Shown in pieces: positions 1 to 7,887 of a stretch of 35,372 nucleotides of DNA (within the stretch, counting starts at the first letter, position 1; each line of letters begins with the position of its first letter). The position numbers and the translations under genes were made by a program. The DNA lies in contig QIDP01000163.1 in the NCBI GenBank assembly GCA_003229375.1, forward strand, positions 1 through 35,372, written 5' to 3'. The DNA is from Nitrospirota bacterium. Its GTDB lineage: Bacteria; Nitrospinota; Nitrospinia; SZUA-224. Under the pieces are notes generated by a model. That model had not been told where the DNA came from, made no database searches, and saw nothing but the letters and a program-made list of their open reading frames with translations.

Positions 1-158
1 TATAGGGGTCTTACAGTTCTGAAGACAAAAAATGCAATGTTTCTGCGGGGTTACAGGCAGCAGGAGACTTTATCTCTTAAACTCCTGTTAAAGAAAGTTA
101 AAAACAAAAATCCCAAAAATCTGGTGGTCCGTGCTCCTTTGGGATTGGACAAACTTAT

Positions 159-193
159 GGGTGGCATGGACAAACTTTGTTTGTCCGTGCCAC
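159..193. repeat. REP-like palindrome, copy 1
   Basis: The arms GTGGCATGGACAAAC (161-175) and GTTTGTCCGTGCCAC (179-193) are reverse complements except for one position that would form a G-U pair, and the loop is three bases. The same element, inverted, lies at 32690-32720. It sits about 130 bp upstream of a REP-associated transposase remnant, which fits the known REP/RAYT association. Whether this transposase family mobilised it is inference. Confidence 0.75.
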
Positions 194-296
194 TCAGGGA
201 GAGGGAATTTTTCTCTGAAATGTCCCTTTTATTGAAAATTGAACATCAATAATTGAAAATTAAAAGTTGAAACTATTCATATCACTCTGATTCTTA

Positions 297-656
297 ATGT
301 TCTCCTATCTGCTCTTTGAGGAATGGTTACCATTTGAAGCGAAGCGAGCCATGAATTCCACTGCCGGGGAGGTAGAAAAACCATCTTTTTTGACCGTTGA
401 CTGGATACTTGCAGAATTTGGGAGCAATAATACATCGAGAAAGAGACAATACAAACAATTCGTCATGGATGGAATGAAGGAAGAATTTTCATGGAAAGAT
501 ATGAAAGGGCAAATATTGTTAGGTACAGACAGCTTTGTTGAGAATATGAGTGAGTTTTTGAAGGACACGGAAATGTTAAAGGAAATACCGACGCAAACAC
601 CCTTCCAATCCTCTTTTCCCATGATTATGCTTTGCTTCGGTTTTGTCAGATTTTAG
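297..656 (+). pseudogene. C-terminal remnant of a REP-associated tyrosine transposase (RAYT, IS200-like)
   Basis: The open frame encodes 119 aa. From about residue 20 it resembles the C-terminal half of RAYT transposases: a FLTVDWILAEFG segment, an RKRQYKQFV segment, then WKDMKGQILLGTDSFVE, the usual 'RGQ-LGS-FVE' tail. The N-terminal catalytic half, with the HUH pair and the Tyr of Y1 transposases, is absent, and nothing upstream (1-296) restores it. The family normally ends a little after a KEIP motif. Here KEIP is followed directly by 31 bases that match the interior of sat, so the native C-terminus has been replaced. The ATG at 297 has no clear ribosome-binding site. It is almost certainly non-functional. 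The family assignment rests on motif recall only. Confidence 0.6.
592..622. repeat. 31-bp displaced copy of sat internal sequence
   Basis: Bases 592-622 match 9402-9432 inside sat at 30 of 31 positions, with one A/G difference. The minus strand here would encode [10 protein letters not shown], residues 61-70 of the Sat protein. Similarity stops abruptly on both sides. The patch is fused in frame to the end of the transposase remnant. Read on the plus strand it is antisense to sat mRNA; read on the minus strand it is sense. Confidence 0.85.
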
Positions 657-667
657 GCATTTGACAT

Positions 668-1819
668 TCAGATAGCTGTGCATCCGCTGAAAGTTCCAAA
701 ACCATCACCACTCCAGGTACCTGAAAATGTTCCATCAGTTGCAAATGTTCCGGTAAAAGAAACGCCTGTTGAAGTATTGCCAATAGCAATCTGATTTCCA
801 ACTGAGGTGCCTGTGATAGAAAAATTAGCATCATCAGTGCCAGAATATCCTGTTCCTAAGATGTTTCCATTTCCATCAATTGCAATGCTAAATATGCCTA
901 CATCAGTTCCACTAAAAGTGCCTGTGTAAATAGTACCACTGGCGCCAGGTGGTAAGCTTAAGATAACTCTGTTGCCAGTAAAAGTACCTGATTCTTCATA
1001 AGGTTTATCCTCCCATGTACCTGAGAACATTCCGTCAGTTGTAACTGTTCCCTGCCAAGTTGAAGTACCATCTGTTATGCCTGCAGCAAAAGAATTTGTA
1101 GCATCCACATTTAACTGGCCAATAGCAGTAAAATACTCATTCCATTTATTATCATATCCCATCCCTATAATATTCCCTGTCAGGGCGTCTATTATAGTTG
1201 CCCACCAACCGGAAAAATCGCCTGAGAATGTTCCTTTGAAGCCGCCACTATATGCACAAAAGACTGTGCCTTTCAGATGAGATTCGGCTGTAGCAGCATC
1301 TGGTAATGTTGCCGTTCTGTTATAAGCGTTACTAACGCCCTGAATTATACTTGATACCTCTGATGCAAAGTCTGACGCTGTGAAGTCAACGTTAGACCAA
1401 TTTGCCGCAATGTTTAACACCTCTTGGGAAATGGTTATGCCATTAGTTAGATCGTCATCACTGTCCAACATCATGAGAAAACGTGTTATATTTTGGACGG
1501 TCGTATTTGTAGCATTTCCTCCAGAAACCAGATTAACAGGTGTTACTATTTCCTGACCAGTTGCTTGACCTATCGTTACTCCACCTATGGAGAACGTAAC
1601 AGGTTGCCCAATTTCATACGTGAACGTACCGTTGGCATCAGTGAGGCCAGACTGATTACCAGAAACATAGCTCAGTCCTTGAACGGCACTATCTAAGAAT
1701 TTTCCGGTTCCTATGGTTGGCCCACCACCGTTGCCACCACCGTTACTATCGCCTCCGCCACCTCCACAACCTGCAAAGATAAGAGAAAAACCAAACATTA
1801 GTACCAATAACTTTTTCAT
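668..1819 (-). CDS. Secreted lipoprotein with Gly-rich linker and C-terminal beta-repeats
   Basis: 383 aa from the ATG at 1817-1819, which has AGGAGG nine bases upstream; an in-frame ATG at 1882 lacks a ribosome-binding site. Residues 1-17 are a signal peptide ending in a lipobox (IFAGC, lipidated Cys18), followed by a Gly/Asn linker to about residue 35. A domain at about 37-100 (G-x-FLDSAVQGLSY ... TDANGTFTY) resembles one found at the N-terminus of many secreted lipoproteins of Desulfobacterota. The C-terminal half carries repeated GTFSG/GTFATDG-FSGTW units, probably a beta-sandwich or solenoid. It is likely outer-membrane anchored or surface exposed. I cannot name a function. It stands alone as a transcription unit facing the beta-barrel gene at 1930. 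Confidence 0.8.
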   Translation of the reverse strand: MKKLLVLMFGFSLIFAGCGGGGGDSNGGGNGGGPTIGTGKFLDSAVQGLSYVSGNQSGLTDANGTFTYEIGQPVTFSIGGVTIGQATGQEIVTPVNLVSGGNATNTTVQNITRFLMMLDSDDDLTNGITISQEVLNIAANWSNVDFTASDFASEVSSIIQGVSNAYNRTATLPDAATAESHLKGTVFCAYSGGFKGTFSGDFSGWWATIIDALTGNIIGMGYDNKWNEYFTAIGQLNVDATNSFAAGITDGTSTWQGTVTTDGMFSGTWEDKPYEESGTFTGNRVILSLPPGASGTIYTGTFSGTDVGIFSIAIDGNGNILGTGYSGTDDANFSITGTSVGNQIAIGNTSTGVSFTGTFATDGTFSGTWSGDGFGTFSGCTAI

Positions 1820-1929
1820 TTTTTTAAGCCTCCTGTAAATAAAGAAGTCCCGACTTGTTGAGATTTGGGCGAAGCAAAGCATAGCCTCTTACACCAGCTT
1901 ATCTTGCCATGGCAGGCGAAACCTATATA

Positions 1930-2526
1930 TTAATAGCCCAGAACATTAACAGTGAACATGAGCGAGAATGAATTAGAAGTGATCTCAACTCCAGATACTT
2001 CATTGCTAGGGTTCCCCCACATCAGATTAATTTCTGTACTCCAATGTCTGGCAAACTCATATCCACCACCTACGAATAGACCAAAACCCGTCCAGGTGTC
2101 TGTATTTTCCTCGAACGGTGCAGCCCACGATGAAATACCAATTCCTCCGGATAGAAATGGTGAAGGAGCAGCTTGGTTGAAAAAATATGTTACTCCCAAA
2201 CTAGAGAGACCATTTGTAATAGTTACATCTTCCCCAAGGGCATTGGTTATGCCAAACCAGGAAACCTTGTTATCATAATATATCGCTAAGGTATTATTTG
2301 GAGCATAACCAATCTTGAAATCAGTGTTTAGGGCTAACTTATTTTCGCGGTCCGATGTTTCACTGACTCCCAAATACTCTACCTCCTGCGTAAATGAGGT
2401 CAGCCCAAAACCTGAGCCAACACCCAAGATGAACCCCTTACGTTGGCCATCCCACGCAGAGACGTTTGTCGTAATACCGAGCAAAACAACAGCAATCAAG
2501 ACTGCAAAAGTTTTCTTTGTAAACAT
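1930..2526 (-). CDS. Outer-membrane beta-barrel protein
   Basis: 198 aa. The start is fixed by AAAGGAGGA just upstream of the ATG. A signal peptide of about 24 residues ends NVSA-W. The rest alternates hydrophobic and polar residues with Gly/aromatic turns (FILGVGSGFGLTSF, YFFNQAAPSPFLSGGIG, GGGYEFARHWSTEINLMWG), typical of 8-stranded OmpA/OmpW-like or OprF-like barrels. It has no periplasmic peptidoglycan-binding domain. Its 36-base leader (2534-2569) is almost identical to a stretch upstream of the 1074-aa lipoprotein gene. A specific role (small-molecule pore or structural barrel) cannot be assigned. Confidence 0.8.
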   Translation of the reverse strand: MFTKKTFAVLIAVVLLGITTNVSAWDGQRKGFILGVGSGFGLTSFTQEVEYLGVSETSDRENKLALNTDFKIGYAPNNTLAIYYDNKVSWFGITNALGEDVTITNGLSSLGVTYFFNQAAPSPFLSGGIGISSWAAPFEENTDTWTGFGLFVGGGYEFARHWSTEINLMWGNPSNEVSGVEITSNSFSLMFTVNVLGY

Positions 2527-2533
2527 TTTCTTC

Positions 2534-2569
2534 CTCCTTTAGGGTTCACTCAAAAATAACTTACCATTT
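2534..2569 (-). repeat. 36-base leader shared with 7658-7693
   Basis: 35 of 36 bases are identical to 7658-7693. Here it contains the ribosome-binding site of the beta-barrel gene (AAAGGAG on the minus strand) and the region directly upstream. At the second copy the equivalent of the start codon reads ATA followed by TAA, so no gene begins there. Confidence 0.8.
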
Positions 2570-2603
2570 TTCTACAGGCCATTCTTGACCGGCCCTCCAC
2601 TAC

Positions 2604-2939
2604 TTAAAACCGAAACGACAACCCCACAGCCACTCCTTTGTTCTTAGTCATCCCCAGAGATACAGTAGGTAATTTACTCTTCTCTTCTGGTACCAAAAGG
2701 TTAGAGATTATATTTTTCTTTTTAGATTTTACTTTCTTTGCAATCACATAGATTAAAACAGCTCCAACCAGAACACCGCCTGCAATGCCTACTACAAGAG
2801 CCGTGTTGCTCGAGTCATCATCCAAGCCAGGAAGCTCATCGCTTTTATCTTCCCATTTTGCCGCCGCTCCTGTGCATGTCATCTGCAACATAAAGATTGC
2901 AATCAGCATTACACCTAAAATTTTTGAAAACCTGAACAT
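2604..2939 (-). CDS. Small exported membrane protein, hypothetical
   Basis: 111 aa with a GGAG ribosome-binding site just upstream. There is an N-terminal signal sequence (residues 1 to about 27), then an acidic stretch (DELPGLDDDSS). A strong transmembrane helix follows at about 47-66 (ALVVGIAGGVLVGAVLIYVIA), then a Lys-rich segment (KKVKSKKK). The C-terminus, SVGLSFRF-like with a final Phe, resembles the terminal beta-strand signature of outer-membrane proteins, which is odd next to an alpha-helical span. It lies between two beta-barrel genes on the same strand and may belong to the same envelope unit. I do not recognise the family. Confidence 0.65.
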   Translation of the reverse strand: MFRFSKILGVMLIAIFMLQMTCTGAAAKWEDKSDELPGLDDDSSNTALVVGIAGGVLVGAVLIYVIAKKVKSKKKNIISNLLVPEEKSKLPTVSLGMTKNKGVAVGLSFRF

Positions 2940-2974
2940 AACTATTTCTCCTTTCTATTTTTTAATTCGTAAAA

Positions 2975-3589
2975 TTAGAACTTATACTTAACCCCGGCAT
3001 TAAATATTAAACCACCATATGGAGTGTCATACTTTACCCCAACTATGTCAAACTCAGGCTCTACGGAAACCCACTTTATCTCACCGCCAATGGCAATATT
3101 GTCTGAAATATTAAAATCAGCGCCTCCCACAACATGAAAACCAAATGCATTTGCATCGTAGGACATTGATACTCCTGCAATTTCAGCTTCCGATGTAGCC
3201 AGGTAAAGGCCAATACCTACGCCACCATAAAATTCAACCTTATCACCTGGCAAGGGGATAATTCCTTTTGCTGTGACAGTAATAGGAATGGCAGAAGCTG
3301 TAGCTGTAGCCGAATAATCCACTCCATATATTGTTACTGTCTCTTCATACTCAGAGCTATACCTGCCTATTCCACCCTCAACCGCAAAATTCGGATTTAT
3401 TTTATACCCGTAGGCAACCTCAATATTGTAGCCTGTATCAAAATCCTTTAATCCCTCCTCATCGCTATTTGGGCTAAAGGCACCACCACGAAGCGCAATA
3501 TACCCACTTCCAGCAAATACCGGCACTGCAACAAATACCATGACAAACATTACAACCGCTAACAAAACTTTTTGTCGAGTAGAACTCAT
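2975..3589 (-). CDS. Outer-membrane beta-barrel (porin-like) protein
   Basis: 204 aa, with AAGGAGGA upstream of the ATG. The signal peptide ends VFA-GSGYIALRGG. The mature protein opens with a first beta-strand and the motif GAFSPNSDEEGL. It continues with repeated amphipathic strands (YNIEVAYGYKINPNFAVEGGIGRY, VEFYGGVGIGLYLA, YGGLIFNAGVKYKF) and ends in Phe, the recognition residue for the BAM assembly machinery. This is the general OMP beta-barrel family (OprF/OmpW-like, 8 strands by length). No periplasmic domain is present. Confidence 0.8.
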   Translation of the reverse strand: MSSTRQKVLLAVVMFVMVFVAVPVFAGSGYIALRGGAFSPNSDEEGLKDFDTGYNIEVAYGYKINPNFAVEGGIGRYSSEYEETVTIYGVDYSATATASAIPITVTAKGIIPLPGDKVEFYGGVGIGLYLATSEAEIAGVSMSYDANAFGFHVVGGADFNISDNIAIGGEIKWVSVEPEFDIVGVKYDTPYGGLIFNAGVKYKF

Positions 3590-3690
3590 AAATAATCCTC
3601 CTTGTTGTTTTTAAATTGATATGGCCGAAGTTTTCTAAGACTTCGGTTAAAAATAAAACCTGCCGCCTCCTTTCTATTTAAATTTTCTCG

Positions 3691-3720
3691 CCTTACACAT
3701 TGCAAGACCTGACCCCATTC
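3691..3720. repeat. Possible transposase-leader remnant in the gap 3590-3755
   Basis: On the minus strand this reads GGGGTCAGGTCTTGCAATG with flanking bases. From memory, this type of sequence occurs upstream of many RAYT/IS200-like transposase genes. No transposase frame follows it here. The gap also holds an imperfect hairpin at 3625-3646 (CCGAAGT/ACTTCGG) without a T-tract. This rests on recall, not on an alignment. Confidence 0.3.
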
Positions 3721-3755
3721 TCTCTATCTAAAAAGAAACCTCTTACCTGCGACTC

Positions 3756-4229
3756 CTATTTCTTACGGTATGATACACTCACATTGTCGATCCAGAGTTC
3801 AGCCTCCACGTAAGGGTTAGGTCGGGTCGAGCTGTATGTTTTGAAAGTCATCTCGACAATTGCGATCTCGGTTTCATCAATATTAATATGAGACAAAATC
3901 TCCTCGACCGAGAGCAAATAGTATCTATTGACATTTTCCACAACTTGAATTGCGGCTCTATTTGGATCAGTTGCGACGTTGTCGAACGGGTATTGCGTAG
4001 TAGCTGCTAAAAAGGATACTCTCCCAAGAAAGGCACCCTCGGAATCGTTAAAGTTGAAATCTACACCGGATTTGCCATAGTAGTTGCTCGGAGCCGCTCC
4101 AGTGGATGATACTCGGACTTCCATCTCAAATTTGTTTTGATGAGTCGAGCAGACGTAAGGATTATTCCTTATGCCACTCACAGAATCCATAATATCCGTG
4201 GTCTCCCTCTCGCTAAGCCTGAAAGTCAT
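3756..4229 (-). pseudogene. Probable fragment of a secreted beta-sandwich protein
   Basis: The open frame gives 157 aa from ATG 4229, but that ATG lies only six bases after a terminator hairpin and has no ribosome-binding site. An internal Met (residue 14) has a weak purine-rich stretch upstream. There is no signal peptide, although the composition looks extracytoplasmic. The C-terminal pattern (VEMTFKTYSS...VEAELWIDNVSVSY) resembles the last strands of lectin-like or carbohydrate-binding beta-sandwich domains, where 'xLWIDNVxV' is common. It follows the 1074-aa lipoprotein gene on the same strand and may be the surviving 3' part of another surface gene. An intact small gene cannot be excluded. 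Confidence 0.45.
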
Positions 4230-4234
4230 GACCG

Positions 4235-4262
4235 AAAATAGCCGGCCGGCTTGGCCGGCTAT
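4235..4262 (-). terminator. Rho-independent terminator after the 1074-aa lipoprotein gene
   Basis: A perfect 10-bp stem, ATAGCCGGCC/GGCCGGCTAT (4238-4247 and 4253-4262), with a 5-base loop. On the minus strand it is followed directly by TTTT. It lies 60 bases past the stop codon of the large lipoprotein gene. Confidence 0.8.
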
Positions 4263-4322
4263 CTGGTCAGTGGTTGTAAAACCAGGTTTTACTTCCTTGA
4301 TGCCTTAATTATAGGATCAATC

Positions 4323-7300
4323 TTACCAATCGCAGGCCAGCGGACCGCCATATGCGCCCATATCATTCCTTGCTGTGTCATGCGATGGGGGGAAACACAC
4401 GTCATCGTAGATCGGATCGAGATTACCAGCATCTATGGCCGAGGAACCAATTGCCAACTCTAAATCGCTGGCCTCATACCCTGTCCCAACGAATGCTGGA
4501 TGAAGGTTAATATTCCCTTCACCTTCGTAGCCGCCTTGGACATCGGAATAGGTGATTGTGGGTGTGCCGCCTACCTGTGTTCCATCGGCGTTATTGAAGT
4601 AGATGATGGAGTTCAAAATGTCTAACGTACCGCCAACAACGTGAACGCCAGTGGCATCAAAGTTTCGGGAGATAGTGCTATTGATGACTGTCACCAAGCC
4701 ACCGTTCACATAGAGTCCACTGCCATTCTTTGGACCAACACAACCGCGCGTGGTCATAGTGTTACCCGAAAGTACAACATTCGTAAGTGTGACCGTGCCA
4801 CTGTTCACAAAAACACCTGCACCATAACTTCTAGAATACATACCAGAGAAGCAATAATCATCGCTGTTTGCATCCGTATGATTTTCACGAATATTGCTGT
4901 TTTCGACTGTAACATTGCCAGTACCACTGATATATATCGCCCCTCCGCGGGCGGTAGTATTGCAACCATCCCACCTACCATAGCACTTTGAATTGCTACG
5001 ATTGCCTATGAATTGGCCGTTTTTAATAATTGCATCTCCTGCTGCAAGGTACAGGGCACCTCCTACGTAATTGCCGTTGGCCTGTGAAGGATTTGCGGTG
5101 TTGTTTTCAAAGATGCTGTCAATTAATGAAAGAGTTTGCTCAGTGCTTAAAACTGCATTTATTCCTCCACCGTGTCCTGGAGATGTATTGTTTCTTATTG
5201 TGCAGTTGTTGATATCAGGGGTGCTCTCGATAAGAGTGATTCCACTATCATCCGAGTACTCTATGATAGCATGAGTGAATTCCGAACCGGATGGCGTATT
5301 CTGAAACTTTATTCCTTTCCACCGCTGATTAGTAGGTTCTGTTGGTTTTTTGGAAGAAAACAGAATGGGATCTTCTTCTGTGCCAATAGCCGTAATCGTT
5401 GACAATACCTCAATTTCGTATGGTCCGTCCACCAAAACTTCCACCCCAGGTTCTATTGTCAGAAGGCTTACCTGAATATCTCCTGTTACGCAGTAGGGAG
5501 AGCCGTCAACTGTCCATGTTTGGCCGGCCACTAGACCAGAGTCAACCGTTGTTGTGCATGATACGTCGATTGCTGTAAAGCTCCAGGGATAATCGTCCTC
5601 AAGCGGATTGTGCGCGAGGTCGGTTGCGCCGGTGGTTATTGTGGCGGTGTATTCGTGTGCAATAGTGAGATCGTCATCCGGGTCAAAGATGGCGGTGTTT
5701 GAGTTGCTATCGTATGAAACGGTACCATTAACGCTGGTGGACGCAGTAACGTCATAAAGCGTAAACGTATCCGTAGTTATAGTAGATGCGACCATCGGTT
5801 CGCTGAACGTGGCGGCAATGTTTGTATCCAGCGCAATGTCATCGTCGCCGTTCATTGGAAACGTAAGATCAACGGTGGGCGGTGTTATATCTTCTACGCA
5901 GTCGACTTTTACATTGGTAACATCTGCGCTGGTAATATCTCCGCCGCCGTTAGCAGTGACACTGCACGTCTGAGCAACCGGATGGGTTAAAACCGTAACG
6001 TTGTAAGACGATCCGTCGGCAAGCTCAGTTGCGAAGGTAAATTCTTCTGCCGTAACGTCAAGATCGTCACCTCCGTTATTCTGCAATGTTACGGTGCCGG
6101 TAAGTCCGCTGACCGTACCGCCGACACCGTAAGTGAATTCGGAGCAGAAAACCAGTACGCCTGTTACATTTGCCCCAGGGATCTTGCCCTTGCCGTTTAC
6201 GACCGTGCATGTCTGGTTGGCGGGCTGGGTTGCAACAGTAACGTTGTAGATCGCGCCGCTATGAAACACCGTGGAGAAGGTAAATGCTCCATCCGCCGTA
6301 ATATCAAGGTCGTCGCCGTCATTGAGCCGCAATACCACCGTGCCGTTAAGGCCGCTTACCGTGCCGCCGACAGTATAAGTTAAGATGTCGCCTCCGTGGC
6401 AGACGTAATTTGTGCTATCAACTTCTTCGGGGTTGAGTCCTCTGTCACGGTCATCGTCCAGTCCGACCTCAATCTTTATGCCGCCATCTGCGCAGTTGAG
6501 CCCGGCTGGCTCTTTGTTTATTGATATTAAACTTGTCAGGCCATCTGCATCACCACCTGCGCCGTTACAGACATAGGCGGTATCAGAAACTTCATTAGGA
6601 TCAGAATCGAGTACTCCATTGGCGTTATCGTCAACGCCAACCTCAATCTTTTTGCCGCCATTTGGGCAATTGTCTCCCGGACCTTCATCTGTTATGGAAA
6701 TGAGAGAAGTCAGGCCGTCCTGACCATCTTGACCGTCCTCGCCATTACAGACATACCAGGTATCATCAACTTCCTCTGGGTCGAGGACTCCGTCGTCGTT
6801 ATTATCAATACCGACTTCGACCTTTTTACCGCCATTGGTGCAGCTTTCGCCAGCATCGCTTACTGAGATAAGAGTGGCAGGTGCGTCATTACCATCACAG
6901 ACATATGCGGTATCATCAATTTCTTCGGGATCGAGTATTCCGTCGCCGTCATGGTCCAGCCCCACATCAACCTTTATGCCGCCATTGGGGCAATTGTCCC
7001 CGGAAGCCTCGTCGGTTATCGAAATTAAAGTCGTTAAACCATCTGTACCGTCCGCTCCGTCTTGACCGTCTTGTCCACCCTGACCATCCTGTCCGTCTAT
7101 TCCATCTTCGCCATTACAGACGTAATGGGTTTCATCAACCTCATCAGAGCCAAGCTCGCCGTCGCCGTCATTGTCAACGCCAACCTCAATCTTTTTACCG
7201 CCATCGGCGCAGTTGTCTCCTGGATCTTCATCGGTTATGGAGATTAAAGTTATCAGTCCTCCGTCTACTCCGTCCTCGCCGTTACAGACAACCTGGGTTT

Positions 7301-7547
7301 CATCCACCTCGTCCAGATCAAGTACCCCATTGCCGTTATCATCTATACCCGTATCGATTGATATGCCTCCATTGGGGCACTCATCACCCGCCTCGATTGG
7401 CGAAGCGTTCACTGCTACAGAGGGATTTCTATCAGCCTGATCCCCACCACCACCGCCCCCATCATCACTAGCACATCCAATCATCAATCCTGCTCCGAGG
7501 CATAAGGTCAACGCCATAATAAATGAAAACCGTGCTATCTTTTTCAT
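4323..7547 (-). CDS. Modular calcium-loop and beta-helix surface lipoprotein
   Basis: 1074 aa from the ATG at 7547 (GGAAAGAG upstream); the longer frame to 7628 lacks a signal peptide at its start. Lipobox LMIGC gives Cys25, then a Gly-rich linker. About residues 30-385 hold six repeats of about 50 aa, each with C-x-x-GG, an EF-hand-like loop (for example DNDGDGELGSDE) and a closing YVCNG. This is the pattern I associate with DUF7151. Two linkers are collagen-like G-x-y runs. Residues about 386-553 contain two copies of a VGGTVSGL...domain, about 554-660 a Big_5/SbsA-type Ig-like domain (TPPTVDLTFPMNG), and about 662-1074 a right-handed parallel beta-helix ending in SSAIDAGN...DMGAYGG, as in choice-of-anchor Q proteins. 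It is probably a surface adhesin or polysaccharide-binding protein. A dyad-flanked promoter at 7801-7830 suggests control by the adjacent XRE regulator. Confidence 0.85.
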   Translation of the reverse strand: MKKIARFSFIMALTLCLGAGLMIGCASDDGGGGGGDQADRNPSVAVNASPIEAGDECPNGGISIDTGIDDNGNGVLDLDEVDETQVVCNGEDGVDGGLITLISITDEDPGDNCADGGKKIEVGVDNDGDGELGSDEVDETHYVCNGEDGIDGQDGQGGQDGQDGADGTDGLTTLISITDEASGDNCPNGGIKVDVGLDHDGDGILDPEEIDDTAYVCDGNDAPATLISVSDAGESCTNGGKKVEVGIDNNDDGVLDPEEVDDTWYVCNGEDGQDGQDGLTSLISITDEGPGDNCPNGGKKIEVGVDDNANGVLDSDPNEVSDTAYVCNGAGGDADGLTSLISINKEPAGLNCADGGIKIEVGLDDDRDRGLNPEEVDSTNYVCHGGDILTYTVGGTVSGLNGTVVLRLNDGDDLDITADGAFTFSTVFHSGAIYNVTVATQPANQTCTVVNGKGKIPGANVTGVLVFCSEFTYGVGGTVSGLTGTVTLQNNGGDDLDVTAEEFTFATELADGSSYNVTVLTHPVAQTCSVTANGGGDITSADVTNVKVDCVEDITPPTVDLTFPMNGDDDIALDTNIAATFSEPMVASTITTDTFTLYDVTASTSVNGTVSYDSNSNTAIFDPDDDLTIAHEYTATITTGATDLAHNPLEDDYPWSFTAIDVSCTTTVDSGLVAGQTWTVDGSPYCVTGDIQVSLLTIEPGVEVLVDGPYEIEVLSTITAIGTEEDPILFSSKKPTEPTNQRWKGIKFQNTPSGSEFTHAIIEYSDDSGITLIESTPDINNCTIRNNTSPGHGGGINAVLSTEQTLSLIDSIFENNTANPSQANGNYVGGALYLAAGDAIIKNGQFIGNRSNSKCYGRWDGCNTTARGGAIYISGTGNVTVENSNIRENHTDANSDDYCFSGMYSRSYGAGVFVNSGTVTLTNVVLSGNTMTTRGCVGPKNGSGLYVNGGLVTVINSTISRNFDATGVHVVGGTLDILNSIIYFNNADGTQVGGTPTITYSDVQGGYEGEGNINLHPAFVGTGYEASDLELAIGSSAIDAGNLDPIYDDVCFPPSHDTARNDMGAYGGPLACDW

Positions 7548-7657
7548 ATCTCTTTCCACCCTTTCTTTATATAAATTCATTGCCTTCGGCGAGGCAAGTT
7601 TTTTAACCTCAACCATCATAAATCCCATTAACCGTAATTTTTTTTATATTCTTCTTA

Positions 7658-7693
7658 CTCCTTTAGGGTTCACTCAAAAATAACTTAACATTT
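7658..7693 (-). repeat. Second copy of the 36-base leader
   Basis: Matches 2534-2569 at 35 of 36 positions. It lies within the long 5' leader of the 1074-aa lipoprotein gene, about 110 bases before the assigned start. The ribosome-binding sequence AAAGGAG is intact but is followed by ATA and TAA instead of a start codon. Confidence 0.8.
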
Positions 7694-7800
7694 GGAGGCA
7701 TAAGTGAACTATCTCGGATAATACCTCCCTATCTAATTACTCATATCTAAAGACTCATGAGCTTCTGTTTTAGGAATAATACCATTCAATATTTCGCATT

Positions 7801-7830
7801 ATCATAACACTGTGTAATATTTTATGTCAA
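7801..7830 (-). promoter_or_regulatory. Sigma-70 promoter for the 1074-aa lipoprotein gene
   Basis: On the minus strand, TTGACA (7830-7825) and TATGAT (7806-7801) are separated by 18 bases. Transcription would start near 7794 and give a leader of about 245 bases. The -10 box and most of the spacer overlap the first operator-like dyad (7804-7818). Confidence 0.7.
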
Positions 7831-7875
7831 GAGAAAAATTACACAGTGTATTTGTAAGTAATAACAGGGTGTTAT
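7804..7875. promoter_or_regulatory. Three operator-like dyads for the XRE regulator
   Basis: Three 15-base near-palindromes are visible: ATAACACTGTGTAAT (7804-7818), ATTACACAGTGTATT (7838-7852) and ATAACAGGGTGTTAT (7861-7875). The first two also form a perfect 12-bp inverted repeat, 7807-7818 with 7838-7849. The third sits 12 bases before the XRE start codon. The arrangement suits repression of the divergent promoter and autoregulation. Binding by the 7888 product is inference. Confidence 0.65.
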
Positions 7876-7887
7876 AAAATTCTCAAG

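Noticed and set aside
37-252. 71-aa open frame containing the first palindrome
   Set aside because: It spans the REP-like palindrome, has no ribosome-binding site and no recognisable domain.
305-622. Minus-strand frame beginning [10 protein letters not shown], as if a truncated sat gene
   Set aside because: Only the first ten residues match Sat; the rest is the antisense of the transposase remnant, so there is no second sat gene.
627-1882. 14-base inverted repeat TATGCTTTGCTTCG flanking the 383-aa lipoprotein gene, considered as a transposon boundary
   Set aside because: It is too short, with no target duplication or transposase; the upstream copy lies in the old reading frame ahead of the true start. 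It may be a chance or common motif.
6650-7330. Regularly spaced DNA repeats, considered as a CRISPR array
   Set aside because: The repeats are imperfect, in frame, and encode the Cys-bounded protein repeats; no cas genes are present.
6881-7471. Long plus-strand frame rich in Arg, His and Pro
   Set aside because: It is the reverse of the repeat region of the 1074-aa lipoprotein; the composition is an artefact of the repeats.
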